The translations under genes and the position numbers were made by a program. A stretch of 64,000 nucleotides of DNA from Lichenostomus cassidix (taxonomy: Eukaryota; Chordata; Aves; Passeriformes; Meliphagidae): NCBI GenBank assembly GCA_008360975.2, contig CM039202.1:869345-933344 (forward strand), in the 5' to 3' direction. The notes below the pieces were generated by a model. That model worked only from the letters and a program-made list of their open reading frames with translations. It was not told the DNA's origin and did no database searches. Shown in pieces: positions 13,641 to 25,419 of this stretch. Within the stretch, counting starts at the first letter, position 1; every line of letters starts with the position of its first letter.

Positions 13641-15336
13641 ACCAGGAGGGGACACTGCCCACCAGCCCTGGCTCTCCTGGGCCCCTTGGAAAGCACAAAC
13701 CAAGACAACTCCACAGCTCAGTTAAAGCAGCTTTTGCAACAGCTTGAAAACTACACCCCCCTACCCCCCCGAGCCCCAGACAAGAAACACCAGTAGAATC
13801 TGTACTATTCACCTCTAATACAAAAAATATAGTGGCAAATTCCTAGACATTTACTGTAATTTTGGACAGAACACTGAACACGGAGACGGACAGGTTCTCC
13901 TTTCCTGTGGCAAGGAGCAGAGCCCTGGCTCTGCCACCACCAAACGATGCTCTACGTGAGTCTTTAATCCTAGAGTGATTGATTGGTTTCTGTCTGTGTT
14001 GGAAACGAGGTTTTTGCTACCATTTCTGCTGGTATTGGCAATGAGAAAAGGCAAGGCTGTGCGTTACTGGGAACGGTCACAGTTCCCAGCACCCGGAGTG
14101 GCAGTGGTGGCTACAGGAACTCTGTGTGTTATTTACTGTATTTGCTCAGGAATCCCTTCAGCAATTTGAACCAGACCATCGTGATTTGTCCAAGGAAGGA
14201 CAGATTTGTGTTTCCTGTGCTGTCACAGAAAGCCCTCAGCCTCTGCTGGAGCAGGAGCAGTGTCCAGGGAGGAATTCCAGCAGAGCTCATCCCAGAAATG
14301 AGCAACCCCTGGCAAACATCCCCAGCAGGTAACATGAGCAGCTCTGGTTGGGATGCTCAGCTCCTGCTGTGTCCCAGGTGAGAACTCCCCGGGGATCAGG
14401 GGAATCAGGCAAGGAAAGGCCAGAGAGGCAACCCTGGAGATCATCCGTGGTTGCCAAGGACTTAAAATCCATTTCCTGTTTTCCACTCAGTTAATTACCA
14501 GCCAAGAACCAATGCAGCTCTTTGCTTGCATCTGTTTTACAGGCAGAAACAGCCTGGAAAAAATAAGATTCAGAGGGTGACCAGAAGCCCAGCCCTGTTC
14601 CTCCCTGTTTAACTGACTGTGGACATGAGCTGTATCTTCCTTTTGTGGAAAATATTCTCTGGAATTGATCAGTTATTGAATGCTTTAAAACTCCTACAGC
14701 ACTGTCTTTCAAGTGGAAAAGAAGAATGGACTTGCAGTATGATGTGAACACCCTGGATCCTACAAGATCCCTTTTTGGTGATTTATACTGAATAAATTTC
14801 TCTGAGAGCCAGCAGTGCCCAAGCCCAGAGAGGGGGAGACCAGCTGGAGCCAGAGATAAAAACAATAACAAAAGCAGTTCCCTGGATTTTAAGAGAATTG
14901 TGTTGGTATCTTTTCATCCATTACAAAAATCCCAGTAAAATTTCTGTGGGAGTGCAGGGCTGTACAAAATGGAAATGAGCTTTATAGTGCTGGCGGAGCT
15001 GGAAGTCATTTTAAAAATGCAACCATTAGTCTGGAATGAGTCATGGCACAGAAATACCTGGGCAAAGTGCTCAGGAAGATAAAGATCTATTAAAGCAGAT
15101 TCTTTGGTGATGTAAAATCAGAATGGCTGTTCCACCTGAGCAGAGCCAGGGTAGCCCTGTGGAATCTACAGGGGGTAAAATTACATTTCTCCTTTTTTTA
15201 CTTTCTAGTTCGGGAAAATTGTTTTTCAAATGTCATAATTTATACAGCAGAATAAAGGAATAAATTTTTAATTTCTGGCCTCTAATCCTTTTCCAGGTGC
15301 TCCTCTACATCTGTGCTTTGGATCAAATCATATAAA

Positions 15337-15344
15337 TATGTACA
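15337..15344 (-). promoter_or_regulatory. Pumilio-type element UGUACAUA, copy 1
   Basis: Exact match to the Pumilio recognition consensus UGUANAUA on the transcribed strand, in an AT-rich part of the putative 3'UTR. Confidence 0.5.
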
Positions 15345-15598
15345 CAGATTTCCAAAAGGTCTTTTTCAGAGAAAGGGAGAAAGGAAATAAATATTTGGGA
15401 CATTTGAAGAATACATAGCATCAGAACAATCACGAATAGAAAGCAAAACTCGAGAGTTGTTGATTCAGATTCTCAAAGAGAAAGATCAGCTTTAGCCAAA
15501 GTGCAAAGTGAAGAAAAACCAGGGAACAAAACCTAAAGGGCAACATCCAGCTGAGAGCTGCCCCAGGCCAGAGAGAGCATTGTTCATAAATCCAGACA

Positions 15599-15604
15599 TT
15601 TATT
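15599..15604 (-). promoter_or_regulatory. Candidate proximal poly(A) signal AATAAA
   Basis: A second AATAAA on the minus strand, about 2 kb after the stop codon. Its use would give a 3'UTR lacking the VNTR and all three UGUACAUA motifs. The sequence context gives no strong GT-rich downstream element, so it may be silent. Confidence 0.3.
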
Positions 15605-17639
15605 CCTTCTCAGGACTTGAACCCCATGGGATTGGGGATGGATCTGGGATTTGGTGCAGGGCTGGGGTCCCTGAGCATTCCCAGACCCCCTGGGTGTTTC
15701 CTGAGGAAAAGCTGGAATTGCTGAGCTCTCAGAGCTGCTTTGGCCCCAGGATGCTGGGGGAGCTCAGCCAGGCTGGGAGAACAGGAGCAGGACATGCAGC
15801 TCTGGGAATGACCCTGCAGTCCTGGCTGGGGCTGTGCTGGGGACCCAAACCTCACCCAAACCCCATCTCAGAGCAGATCAGAGCAGGTCTGAGCTGCTGA
15901 GAACAAGCTCCCTGCTGGAGATGGACTGGGCTGGTTTCCCCGACAACGGCAGCTCACAGACTGCTGCTCTCCCCCTGGACGCCATTCCTTATTTTGTTTT
16001 TCCTAATGCCTGACATTTTGTCCGACCAAGAACAGGTTTCTGAGGAGGAGGACTGGCAGTCACTGGCAGTATAATTCCAGCCCAGCGAGGAGCTTTTGCT
16101 GCTGAAGCAGCTCTGCTGGTGTTTCTGCTGCCCCTGGAGCTGCCCCTGCTCCCAGGAGCTCCTGGTGGGCTGCAGGAGCCAAGAGCTGCAGGAAATGTCT
16201 GCACAAGGCTCTGTTCCCAGGCTGTCCCAGCCTGCTGAGCTGGGCAGGCAGCGACATTTGGGATTTCAGAGCAGCAGGAGCAAGGTGAGAGTCACTGCTC
16301 ACAGTTTTCACCCCTGGAATCCTGGAGTAGTTTCAGACTGGACCTGCCTTGGGGCTGTTGTGCTGCTCTCGGCTAAACACGAGGCTAAAAACCCCCAAAT
16401 CCTTGTCTGCAGTTCCCTGCGTTTCCACAAAGCTCCCAAAGCCTCATTTCTGTTCCTGCCTGTGCTCCTGGCAGCTCCATGGATGTGAGGAGCACCTCGG
16501 CTGCTTGGGAAGGATGTGAGTGAAAAGAATGGATAAAATAATGGGGGAATTTGGCTCAGCACCAGCTCCACCAGGCCCTTGCTCACAGTGACAGCTCTTT
16601 TTGGTTTGGTTGAAGTCATAAATCACATTTCTATGAAATGGATAAAAAACGAGGCGAATTCTCCAGTTCGATTCTGATTTTGGTGGCAAATGCAATTTGT
16701 AACTAAACCAAGTGTAGCACAGCCAGCTCTGTGTCCTGTGAAATTCCCAGATTGTGCAACACCATCAAGGCCAGTTTGGGCAGTACCATGTGGGGTTTGT
16801 TGTCTCAATCTGAAACCAAACCAGAATGAAGCTGTGCTGATTGCCTTCACCTTTACTTAGCTCAGCCCCAGAACATGAAGTAATAAAAATAAATGTTTCA
16901 ACTTGCTAAAACAGGGCTGGAAATTTCCCGTGTGTTATTTAGTTATTTAAATCCGCCCCCAAAGACAGTTTTTGACTAAGAAAGTTTGCAGACTTAGAAA
17001 ATTAGAAAATTCCTCTTGCGTGTGCACACGCCCCAGTCTCAGAGAGAAGGGGTTTGTTCTGTAATTTTGGTAACAGAGCAGGAAGCAAAGCTCTGCAGCG
17101 AATGTACATTCATTAAGGGACTAAATTTTTAAGAGAAATTATTTGGAATACACATGATATGAAATAATTATGAGATCTCGTAATTCCTCAAACATCTGAA
17201 CAGGATAAGGCCAAATTTTCAGTTTTCCTGTAGCAGACATAAAGTGACAACGTGATGGGATTTTAAACCACTCTTGTAGTGAGAAACCTTTTGACCAGGA
17301 TTAACCTCCAGTGGCTCTAAATATCCAACATTACTAGTTGATTTTCACTAGGCATTACATGAACATCACTGGTTCCTAAACACACGACCACATTTACCTC
17401 TTATGGCTCTGTGTCTCTCCTTCCTGCCCCGGGACTGACAGAAGTGCAGGTTGGTTTGGGACATCAAAAGATGGATTTTAAGTGGGGGAGGACAGGGAGC
17501 AGCTCGTTTTCCTTCTCACCAGAGGGTTTTTAGCAGGGCTGCTCAGTGGGATGAGCTCCATCCCCACGGGGCACAACCCCTCCTGTCCCTGTCCCGGTGC
17601 CAGGCCGGGCTGGCCGCAGTCCTGGAGGGCACAGGGGCA

Positions 17640-17844
17640 CTAGAGGCCGTTCTGCCGGCTGGAGGGGAATTCAGGCTCCTCGAGCTCGGGCTCTGCCAGC
17701 TCTGAGAGCTTGGAGTGTGTCCTCCCGATCTCCTCCAGGGCACAGGCCAGCGAGTCCAGGTCCCCATCGTGCTGGTGCCGCGCTTCCCACAGGTCCAGGA
17801 TGACGGCAGAGGGGCTGCTCTGGGTGGCGAAGAAGGAGAGATTC
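17640..17844 (-). CDS. UNC5D: UNC5D exon 17 (coding part): end of death domain, C-terminus, stop
   Basis: 205 bases: one base completing the Arg codon, 67 codons and a TAG stop at 17642-17640. The translation starts [19 protein letters not shown], then [19 protein letters not shown] and [19 protein letters not shown], ending [19 protein letters not shown] and LACALEEIG are the last death-domain helices. The SRQNGL ending matches mammalian UNC5D and is unlike the other paralogues. The stop codon is followed directly by the 3'UTR in the same exon. Confidence 0.97.
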
Positions 17845-18848
17845 CTGCAGGGAAGGAGGGAAAAGGATGAGGAGAAGCCCTGGCTGCAGCTAATTTTAAT
17901 TTGGAAAATCAGAATCCCCAGCAGGAGCTGTGGGGATGAGCTGGGGAGCCCTCGGTGGGGTCACTGCTCAGTGCCACCTGCCCAAGGACAGTGACCACAG
18001 CCTGGAGTGTCCCCAGGCCCTGGGACTGGGAAAACTGGGAAGCATCACTGGGAAATCCAGTGAGGAAATGACAGGGAGAGGATTCTGTCACATCAGCTGA
18101 TGCTTGTGATTATGTAAAGATATGACACCTTTTAATCTGTGATTTTGTATTCTGTTAATGTGCAGTTTTTAGGACCCTGCGGGGGTGATTTGCAAAGAGT
18201 TTGGTAAAACAAAGTGTTTATTCCAAACACTTTTTCTTTTAGCTCAGATGTGGTTCATTGAGATTCCCAGGCGAAGCAACAAGCCAATGGAAAGTTACTT
18301 TGCTTGATTTATGTATTCCCTTGCTCTCTTGGGAACATATTCATGGACTTTGTGACAATCAGAAAATATTTTTGTGAGGGAGCTGCTTCCGCCAATTTAA
18401 TTTAGCCAAGCGGAGAAAGCAAAGTAAGAAGTAAATTGGTTTTTACAGCATCTTTCAGTTTTAATAATCATAATATTATTACTCCTAACACTAGAGCATG
18501 ACTGTCTCTTTTAAATATGTCTTTCCCTCAAAAAAAAAAAAAAAAACCAAAAAAACAACCTGTAAAATTCGTTTTGGAATAGGAAATGCACCCAAAGCAG
18601 CCAAGGCAGGAGGCCAGAGAGGACAGGCAGCCTCCTAAGTGCTTTGAACAGCTGTTTTCACAGTGGACAATAAACCAAAATCCTCAGCAGCCTTGAGCTC
18701 CAGCAGCTGCTCAGGAACAGAATGAGGAGTGACCCCAGTGAGCCATGAGAGCCTTGGCTTCCTCACCCACACCTGGCAGCAGCAAACAACCACCAACCCC
18801 CTGAAAACAGCACACAATGCCCAGATCCCCCTGGCCAGCCTGCCTCAC
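17845..18848 (-). other. UNC5D intron 16
   Basis: 1.0 kb, GT-AG. It holds a 17-base A run at 18530-18546 and nothing else recognised. Confidence 0.95.
18530..18546 (+). repeat. Poly(A) run in intron 16
   Basis: Seventeen adenines followed by an A-rich stretch to about 18558. On the transcribed strand it is a poly(T) tract. Confidence 0.95.
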
Positions 18849-19027
18849 CTGCTGATGCTGTTCTTCTGGGCCAGCAGCTGCCAGTCCTTGCCGGTGGCGC
18901 TGGGCGTGTCGAAGGTGGCGCAGATGCGCTGCCGGATCGACTGCGGGATCTTGAACGCCTTGGGGCCCAGCTGGGCAGGGAAATTGCTGTCCTCGTGGGC
19001 AAAGAAGGTGATGTTTTCTCGCTCAGT
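18849..19027 (-). CDS. UNC5D: UNC5D exon 16: linker and first part of death domain
   Basis: 179 bases, phase 0 in and phase 2 out. The translation is [38 protein letters not shown] and [19 protein letters not shown], ending [17 protein letters not shown] and DWQLLAQK are death-domain helices 1-3. In dependence-receptor models this domain triggers apoptosis when ligand is absent. The acceptor is GTGCAG and the donor is GTGAGG. Confidence 0.98.
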
Positions 19028-20390
19028 CTGCACGGGATGGAAAACAAAGCAAAGCAGTTAAAGGAAGAATCCAACCTGGGCCTGAGATTCCTCCTGCAGC
19101 TTGGATTAGCAACAGAAAATCACAGAGCTGAGAGGTGCTTTGTTTGGTTTGGGAAGGAACACCTGGAACAACACAAGGAATTCTGCATAAAAACCTTTAA
19201 AATGTGGGTGTTTTTTGTTTGTTTGTTTTTTTGCACCAGTCATGCCTAACAGAGTCAAATTTCAGTGCATTACTCGTTCGAGAGCAATGCAGCATCAATA
19301 TTAACTAAAAATCACAGTACATCCTCTTCACCCAACATTTCTGCCACATCCCCAAGGCCAGCCAGGCTCAGCAATGGGAGCTGCAGATGCTCCTGGGCTC
19401 TGGCTGTGCTGCTCAGTATGCAGAGCAGGAGATGCTCCTGCCCTGCACAGGTGAGATAAGCACAGCGACCTGGGCACTGGGGGACTGCGAGGCACGGAGC
19501 GACTCGGGTGTGCAGCTGTCACTTCTGTATTTATTCTGCAGTCAAATTATCCTCCCTCTTCACTCCCTGCTGCAGATAGGCAAGAGGGAGCCTTCCACAC
19601 CAGCAAATTTGTTTGAAGGCAGAGCTGGAAAATGCTCTGGGGACTTGTGTAGAGATAGAGCCTTAAAAACAGGGCAGAGAGGGAAAACAGGGAGCAGCAC
19701 GGACTGGAGATAGAGAGGCACAGGGAGGTTATGAAATAACAACAAAGGAGCAGAAAAACACTTGGCCTGCTCTGAGGATAATTTATACAGGATGATGGCT
19801 GTGCTGCACTCTCTGCACAGAGCATTCATGGGTGCAGAGCTCTAATCCGGAAGTATTAATCTGGATTAATCATCAAAGATGCTCCATAATCTAAAAAAGC
19901 TAAAGCAGCTGTAGTGTTCATTGCTGTGGGACAGAGCAGCCTGCTCAGCTGTAGGACTGATTCCTGTGAGCTGTGAGCAGGGCTCAGTGCCCCCAGACAC
20001 AGCTTGTCCCCTGTCCCCACCCCTCAGAGCTCTGCAGAAACTTCCTGCTTCAAAATTCAACCATAAATTATTGTCACTCTGCAGAGTCTCTGAGCCCTGA
20101 TTTCTGCTGGAAATGGGATCTGCAGGGCTTTATAGCCTGGTTATGGCTTTGAGCAGAAACTACACGGGGAAAGGATAAAACCAGGGAGGGAATTGGTGCC
20201 CAGAGAGGTTGTGCTCCACCCCTGGAAGTGTCCAAGGGGCTTGGAGCAGCCTGGGATGGTGCAAGGTGTCCCTGCCATGGCAGGGGTGGCACTGGAGGGG
20301 CTTTAAGGTCCCTCCCTCCCACCCCATTCCAGGATTCTGTTCCACGGCTGTCTCACCCTACAGAACCAGGGGGGAGAGGGGAACCTTTAC
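19028..20390 (-). other. UNC5D intron 15
   Basis: 1.36 kb, GT-AG. It contains a CR1-like fragment near its 5' end (annotated separately). Confidence 0.95.
20187..20345 (+). mobile_element. CR1 LINE 3' fragment
   Basis: The order of motifs matches the avian CR1 3' tail: GCCCAGAGAGGTTGTG, CCTGGAAGTGTCCAAG, GGAGCAGCCTGGGATGGTG, GTGTCCCTGCCATGGCAGG, CTTTAAGGTCCCTCCC, then an ATTCTGTT-like end resembling the NATTCTRT octamer. It is diverged, 5'-truncated, and antisense to UNC5D. No coding capacity remains. Confidence 0.85.
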
Positions 20391-20555
20391 CTCGAGGATG
20401 GAGGTCTGGATGTGCAGCAGCTGCTCGTGGCCCTGCAGCTGCCGGACACAGACCTTGCAGCAGAGCTGGGTGGTGGCAGGGCTGAAGCGCTCCAGGGAGA
20501 AGGCGCCCAGCAGGGGCCGAGGGCTGCCGCGCCACACCCGAGAGAATGGCACCTC
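20391..20555 (-). CDS. UNC5D: UNC5D exon 15: end of UPA domain
   Basis: 165 bases, 55 codons, phase 0-0. The translation starts [19 protein letters not shown], then [19 protein letters not shown] and [17 protein letters not shown]. The exon is strongly GC-biased. The stretch [11 protein letters not shown] departs from the family: the LHC(T/A)F motif found in UNC5A-D paralogues reads LLGAF here (see findings). The frame, the splice sites (CCGCAG acceptor, GTAAAG donor) and the rest of the domain are intact. Confidence 0.95.
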
Positions 20556-23038
20556 CTGCGGGGACAGGGACACGTCAGGGACACAAACACCACAGCCTGC
20601 TCTGATCACCAACGGCCCTCCCAGCTCCAAGCAGCACAAAGCCAAGAAATGAGGATTCCATGGATAAACACCAAGGTTTTGCAGGGACCGAGAGCTCAGG
20701 GCTCATCCAGGGAAACAAGTGATGGGAGACTCTTAAAAAGATGCCTAAAGACACTTAAAAAAGATGCATTTCACTTCCTCCCCCTTGCCAGGATGAGGAT
20801 TCCTCTCTGTGTCTCCTTGGCATCACCTTGTACACAGAATCTGAGGACAGGAATCACCCTGGCCCTGCCACCCTTCCGTTCTCCATCCCAAAGGAATCAC
20901 CCACCAAGAGCTGCCCTGGCCCTTCCCTTCTCCCAGCTCCCTGCCTCTCTCCACAGCCACGCTGCTCCAGCCCCAGGCTGATCCCGAGCTGGGAGCAGCA
21001 GTAGTAGTGAGATACTCAAGCGATAAAGGAAACATTAGCAAAATGTTAGAAGTGGAGCAACTGTAATTAGATTTTTTTCAAGGTAATCATCTCTGCTTTC
21101 ACTCTGCGTGGAAGAATCACTCAGCTGAAAGGAGTTGTATGAAACAATGCAGAGCAGAACGTGTGGTGGAACAATGAGCGCTTCAAGTGTTCCAGAAATG
21201 CTTTCAGCTCGATTCCGCCTTTATAATGAAGTTCCTTGCAGACAGAGGGGATGTAAATCATCTCCTCACCCCAGACAGCCCTGGAGCCTCCAGGAGACAC
21301 AGGATGGGAGGCCAAGAGGTGCTCTGAGTGCCCCGAGGTGCCTGCCCAGCTCCTGCCCCTGTGCCCCTGCAGCACTCCTGCTGTCCCGGGGGATCCCGGT
21401 GGGGAGGGAGCCAAGCCCTGGGCAGCACAGGCAGGAAACACAGAGCCTGCAGGAATCCTGGTGCCACCTGCCACCCCCTGCCTCCAGGCAGCTCCTCAGC
21501 AGGATTTATTCATCTGCTGCAGCCTTGGATTGCTGCTCATCTGAGGAATCATCTCCACTGATGTCCCTCCCTGCTGCCCGGGGAGGTCCTGCTGGTGTCC
21601 CAGACACGCCGTGGAGCAGGCTGAGCTCAGTTGTTCCTGCCAGGCAGCACCAGCAGCTGCTCTCACAGGGTGGGATGTAGGAGAGAAGCCCAGGGAACAC
21701 TGGAAGAAACTCCACGTGCAAAAATAGATTCTTTTCTCTATAAAGAGGCTGGAAGCAGCCCAGAGCTGTCACCAGGCTTTTCACTGCGAGGGAAGCACAG
21801 AGCCAGTGGAGGTTCTGCAGTTCCTCTTAGGAACAGTGATTGCATTTCTGAGCTGCCCAAGCCAGCCCATTTACACTCAGTTATAAAATGCAAATATTCC
21901 TGTGGGTAAGGTCAGCCCTGGGTCAGCTGAGGTTTTGCAGAGGGTTTTTTCTAGCCCTGAGTCCCTGCTCTGATCAGGCTCTAAATGGCACTTGGAGGTT
22001 GAATTCCAGCCTGTCACAGACATTTATTCCTCGTGTTTGGACAAGGGATTAAGGGACAATAAATTAATCAAAGTATGGAGCTCTATAATCTGCTGAGAGC
22101 AGAACTGAGTTTGCTGTACTGAGAGGAAACTCCTCTGATTTTTTTTCCTTTTTGGGCACATTTTGGCAGGGCTTTGCTGCAGTCCTGGGGCATCCTCACC
22201 CTGCTTGCTTTGGCTTTTAAAATGCAGGTGAGTGAGAGTAACAAACAAAACACTTAAAAGCTCTTCTCCCTAAGAAGCTGAAAACGATTTAATTTCTTTC
22301 ATTTCTTAAGCTGTAGCACAAATGTTCCCATGTTGTTAACGAGGAGATGCTGTGGGTCTGTGTTTATCAGCTTCAGAGCCCATTACTCTCATGTTTTGGA
22401 GAACGTGGCAACACATTTAAAACAGGGTTTTTGCCAAAATACTGGAGGATGGATAATTGTCTCTCTGCTTCTGGGAAAAGGGAGATTGTACATTCTAATT
22501 GAGTGCTGTATTTTAAAACCAGCCCACTCCATGTGCCAGCACATTGCTTATCATTTCCAGTAACCAAAATCCTTGGAAATTCTTCCTTTGTTTTGATTTT
22601 TCCTTTCTGGTTTTCAACAGCCTCTTTAATTAATGGAGTAGAGAAAAAACCAATTTGCTGCTCTTCAGCTCTAATGCTTGGTCTCTACATGCTGTGATTT
22701 GAACTCGTGGTTACATTTAAATGTCATTTTTAGCCATATTTCCATAGTTATATCAAAATGGAAATGACAGATATTAGAAACATCTTGAGGAGTGGTAAGT
22801 TTGAACAAGAATATTTGCCTTCTGTTGGAGGCAATTGAAAAGAGGGAAAGCACAAGCATTTCTGTAAAATGACAAATTTACAGCATTCTGTTATAAACGA
22901 AATCTGTGTTTGTCAAAAGCAAAAGGCAACATGTTTTTGTTAAACGCTCGAGAGATTTAAAGCTCTTTAAATAAAAGGAGCTTGGGTTTCATTTGGGTTC
23001 TGTCCCTGCAGGAAGGGAAGCAGGGGAACTGCAGGTAC
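20556..23038 (-). other. UNC5D intron 14
   Basis: 2.5 kb, GT-AG. The segment at 22020-22960 is AT-rich and the segment at 21250-21680 GC-rich. No gene or classified repeat seen. Confidence 0.95.
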
Positions 23039-23188
23039 CTGACAGGCAGTGAAGGGTTTGATTCTCCACAGGAAGGGAGGGATGTCCAGCACTGAGATCT
23101 GCAGGCTGCAGCTGTTGCCTTTAAAAGGCAGAAGTTTGGGTTCCTCCAGCAATTGCCCTCCTTGGAGTCTTTCATCCGAAACCACTTC
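23039..23188 (-). CDS. UNC5D: UNC5D exon 14: UPA domain
   Basis: 150 bases, 50 codons, phase 0-0. The translation runs [38 protein letters not shown] and [24 protein letters not shown] is specific to UNC5D, since A, B and C have SLWKSKLL or similar. The acceptor is CTGCAG and the donor is GTACCT. Confidence 0.98.
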
Positions 23189-25191
23189 CTGCAGGGGAGG
23201 AGAGAATGTTTTCAGTATTAGGAACCAAATACAGTGACAATCCCTCTCTGGGAGGTTCCCAGGGTTGGATGCAGCAGTGGAGTTTCTCTCGTGGGCGGTG
23301 ATGGGTTGGTGTTTGTATTTCCCAGCAGGCTGGGTTGGGCACTGCCAGCCCCATTTCTGACAGGACACTGTGGTTGGGACAATGACATGTTGCTGTCCCC
23401 CCACTCCAACCCCCCCAGTGCAACCCAGCCCAGCAGCTCTGCTGAGAAACTTCTCCCAGGGCTTCTCAGAGCCCTCAAACACTTGAGGTGAAATGATTCA
23501 GTTCCATTTCCCATCTCTGGGGCACTTTCAGAATCACTGGACAAGACCCTGAGCAGGCTGAAGGGCAGACTCTGGGCAGGGCTTTGCACTACAGCCCTCC
23601 AGAGCTCTCTTCCAAGAGACATTTTTATGTAATTCTGTGAATTTAAAACAGAATAATAATAATAAAAAAATCACCTCTGCCTGTGCTTAATGTTTATTCC
23701 TGTGCTGTTACAGTAAAAACACCAGTGAGGAAGGAGAGGCTGCAGAAGTCTTTAAAAATCAGCTGGCAAGCAGTGCTTCTGAATTACCTTTCTTAATCCA
23801 CAGAAATTATATAAACTCTGTGTCCATCGAAGGGGTTTAGTGCTTGTCAGTACCAAAGTCATTGTTAGAGGACTCCTGGAATCATTGTGACCTTCTGAAA
23901 ATTCAATGCTCGAGCTCTCTGAAACTGTACTAATGGATTTCTATTAGAAACCAATTTTTACAGGCATTTGGTTTGGTTTAACTCCTGCTGGTCAGGTTTA
24001 CATGAAGGGAGGAATTGGGAGATTTCAGTTTTTGATTTCCAGCTGCAAAGGGAGCAGATTATTTCCTAACTATTCTCGAAATTCTTTGAGTATGTTGGAT
24101 TTTTTTTAATGTTCTCTAAGTGCTGCTCTGCCTTCAGTGACACACATGGGCTGAGACTCCTCCCCAGCAGCAGGATTTGGGCAAAACACAAAGGACTTGA
24201 GGCACTTAAATTTGGAGAGCCAGGAGGTTCCCAGCACACTCAGAACTCCATCAAGGGCCAGGTCAGCTGCTGGAAGGGCAAGGTGAGTTTTCACACAGGG
24301 AAAAAGTCAAAATCAAAGGAATTTTGTACCTTATATAAATCTGTACTGTAGAGGATTAACTGTCAAACACAACTCGGCAACCCCAACTCTGATATTTTAT
24401 CAGAAAAACTGTAATTCTCCATGTTCCCCACTAATATTTACCTGCTTTTAAGGGCTGTATGATTCCATAAACACACAGTTGTCTCACTATCTACAAACAC
24501 CCTGCTCTCGTTCCTGGGAATGCAGAAAACTGGTAATTATTCTTCTGATCATTTCCTCCAGACTCATCAGGAAGACACCGGTACCCACTAATTGTCTAAG
24601 TGTTATAAAGAGGATAATTACAAAGCCATTGTGAGTCTCTAACAATCCTTTTGGTGGCTTGGCTTTTATTAGAAGCACAGAGGCAGCAGCGTGTGCTTCA
24701 GTCAGAGTTGTGTTTCCATTTCTGTGAGACACGGAAAGGAAGGGAAAATTCATCTCACAACTGTTTGCATTTCAGTTCCCCAAAGAAAACCATTTTGTTA
24801 AAGAGTCTGAGGTTACCAAGGCTGCAGAAGCCAGTGAATGTCATTGTTTTGTCCTGGAACACGGTGCAGAAAAATAATTCTCATTTCAATTGCCACGTGG
24901 GGATTGGGCTTTTTTTTTTTTTTAGAGGAAATGCAGGATAACTGAATTTTTGTAAACCAGGGCTGGGTGAGTTTGGGTGGTTGAGAAGGTGGCAAAAAAT
25001 GACTACAGAGTTTGGCTGCCCTAAAGGTCTCAGTGTAAATCCACAAGTGCAGAGAAATTGAGGGATTTATTCTAATTGTGCAGCAGTGGTTAAAAAAATC
25101 CCATATTCTCAGGATATCCCCAGGATAAAGGGATGTCAGTATTTTATGGGAGAATACACAGAGCCCAAATGAGCGAAGGGAAGCTGTTTAC
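23189..25191 (-). other. UNC5D intron 13
   Basis: 2.0 kb, GT-AG. It has a run of 14 T at 24910-24923 and mostly AT-rich unique sequence from 23620 to 25100. No gene recognised. Confidence 0.95.
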
Positions 25192-25419
25192 CTGGAATGC
25201 ACAAGGGGTGTTATCCATACAATAAACCCTCAGATTGTAATCCAGGGAATTGCAAGACAGGCAGCCAAAAACGGCGACTTTCAGCTGTCGAACGGCGCAG
25301 TCAGAGATGGGTTCCCCAATTAGGGCATAAGTTCCAAAGCTGTTTAAGAGAATGTGACAGGCATAAGGATCCAACAGGCAGTAGCAAGAAGTAGTTTCCT
25401 CTTCCACAGACATCACTTC
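25192..25419 (-). CDS. UNC5D: UNC5D exon 13: end of ZU5, start of UPA
   Basis: 228 bases, 76 codons, phase 0-0. The translation runs [57 protein letters not shown] and [27 protein letters not shown] closes ZU5, and LKVAVF through LRVYC opens the UPA domain, which packs against ZU5 and the death domain to keep the receptor closed. The acceptor is TTGCAG and the donor is GTAAAC. Highly conserved. Confidence 0.98.

Larger units (their letters stand above)
12350..17639 (-). other. UNC5D: Putative UNC5D 3'UTR
   Basis: About 5.3 kb from the stop codon to a candidate poly(A) signal, with no recognisable intron or other gene. Long 3'UTRs are usual for neuronal guidance receptors. It contains a 30-bp VNTR at 13497-13640, a TA-rich stretch at 12513-12552, three UGUACAUA motifs, and alternating AT-rich blocks (16860-17400, 15170-15480) and GC-rich blocks (15640-16480). 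The 3' border is approximate and rests only on the AATAAA and its position; a nearer signal at 15604-15599 could give a shorter form. Confidence 0.7.

Noticed and set aside
20391..20555. Possibility that the diverged exon 15 marks a pseudogene
   Set aside because: No stop or frameshift in any exon, all splice sites intact, and the flanking exons are highly conserved.
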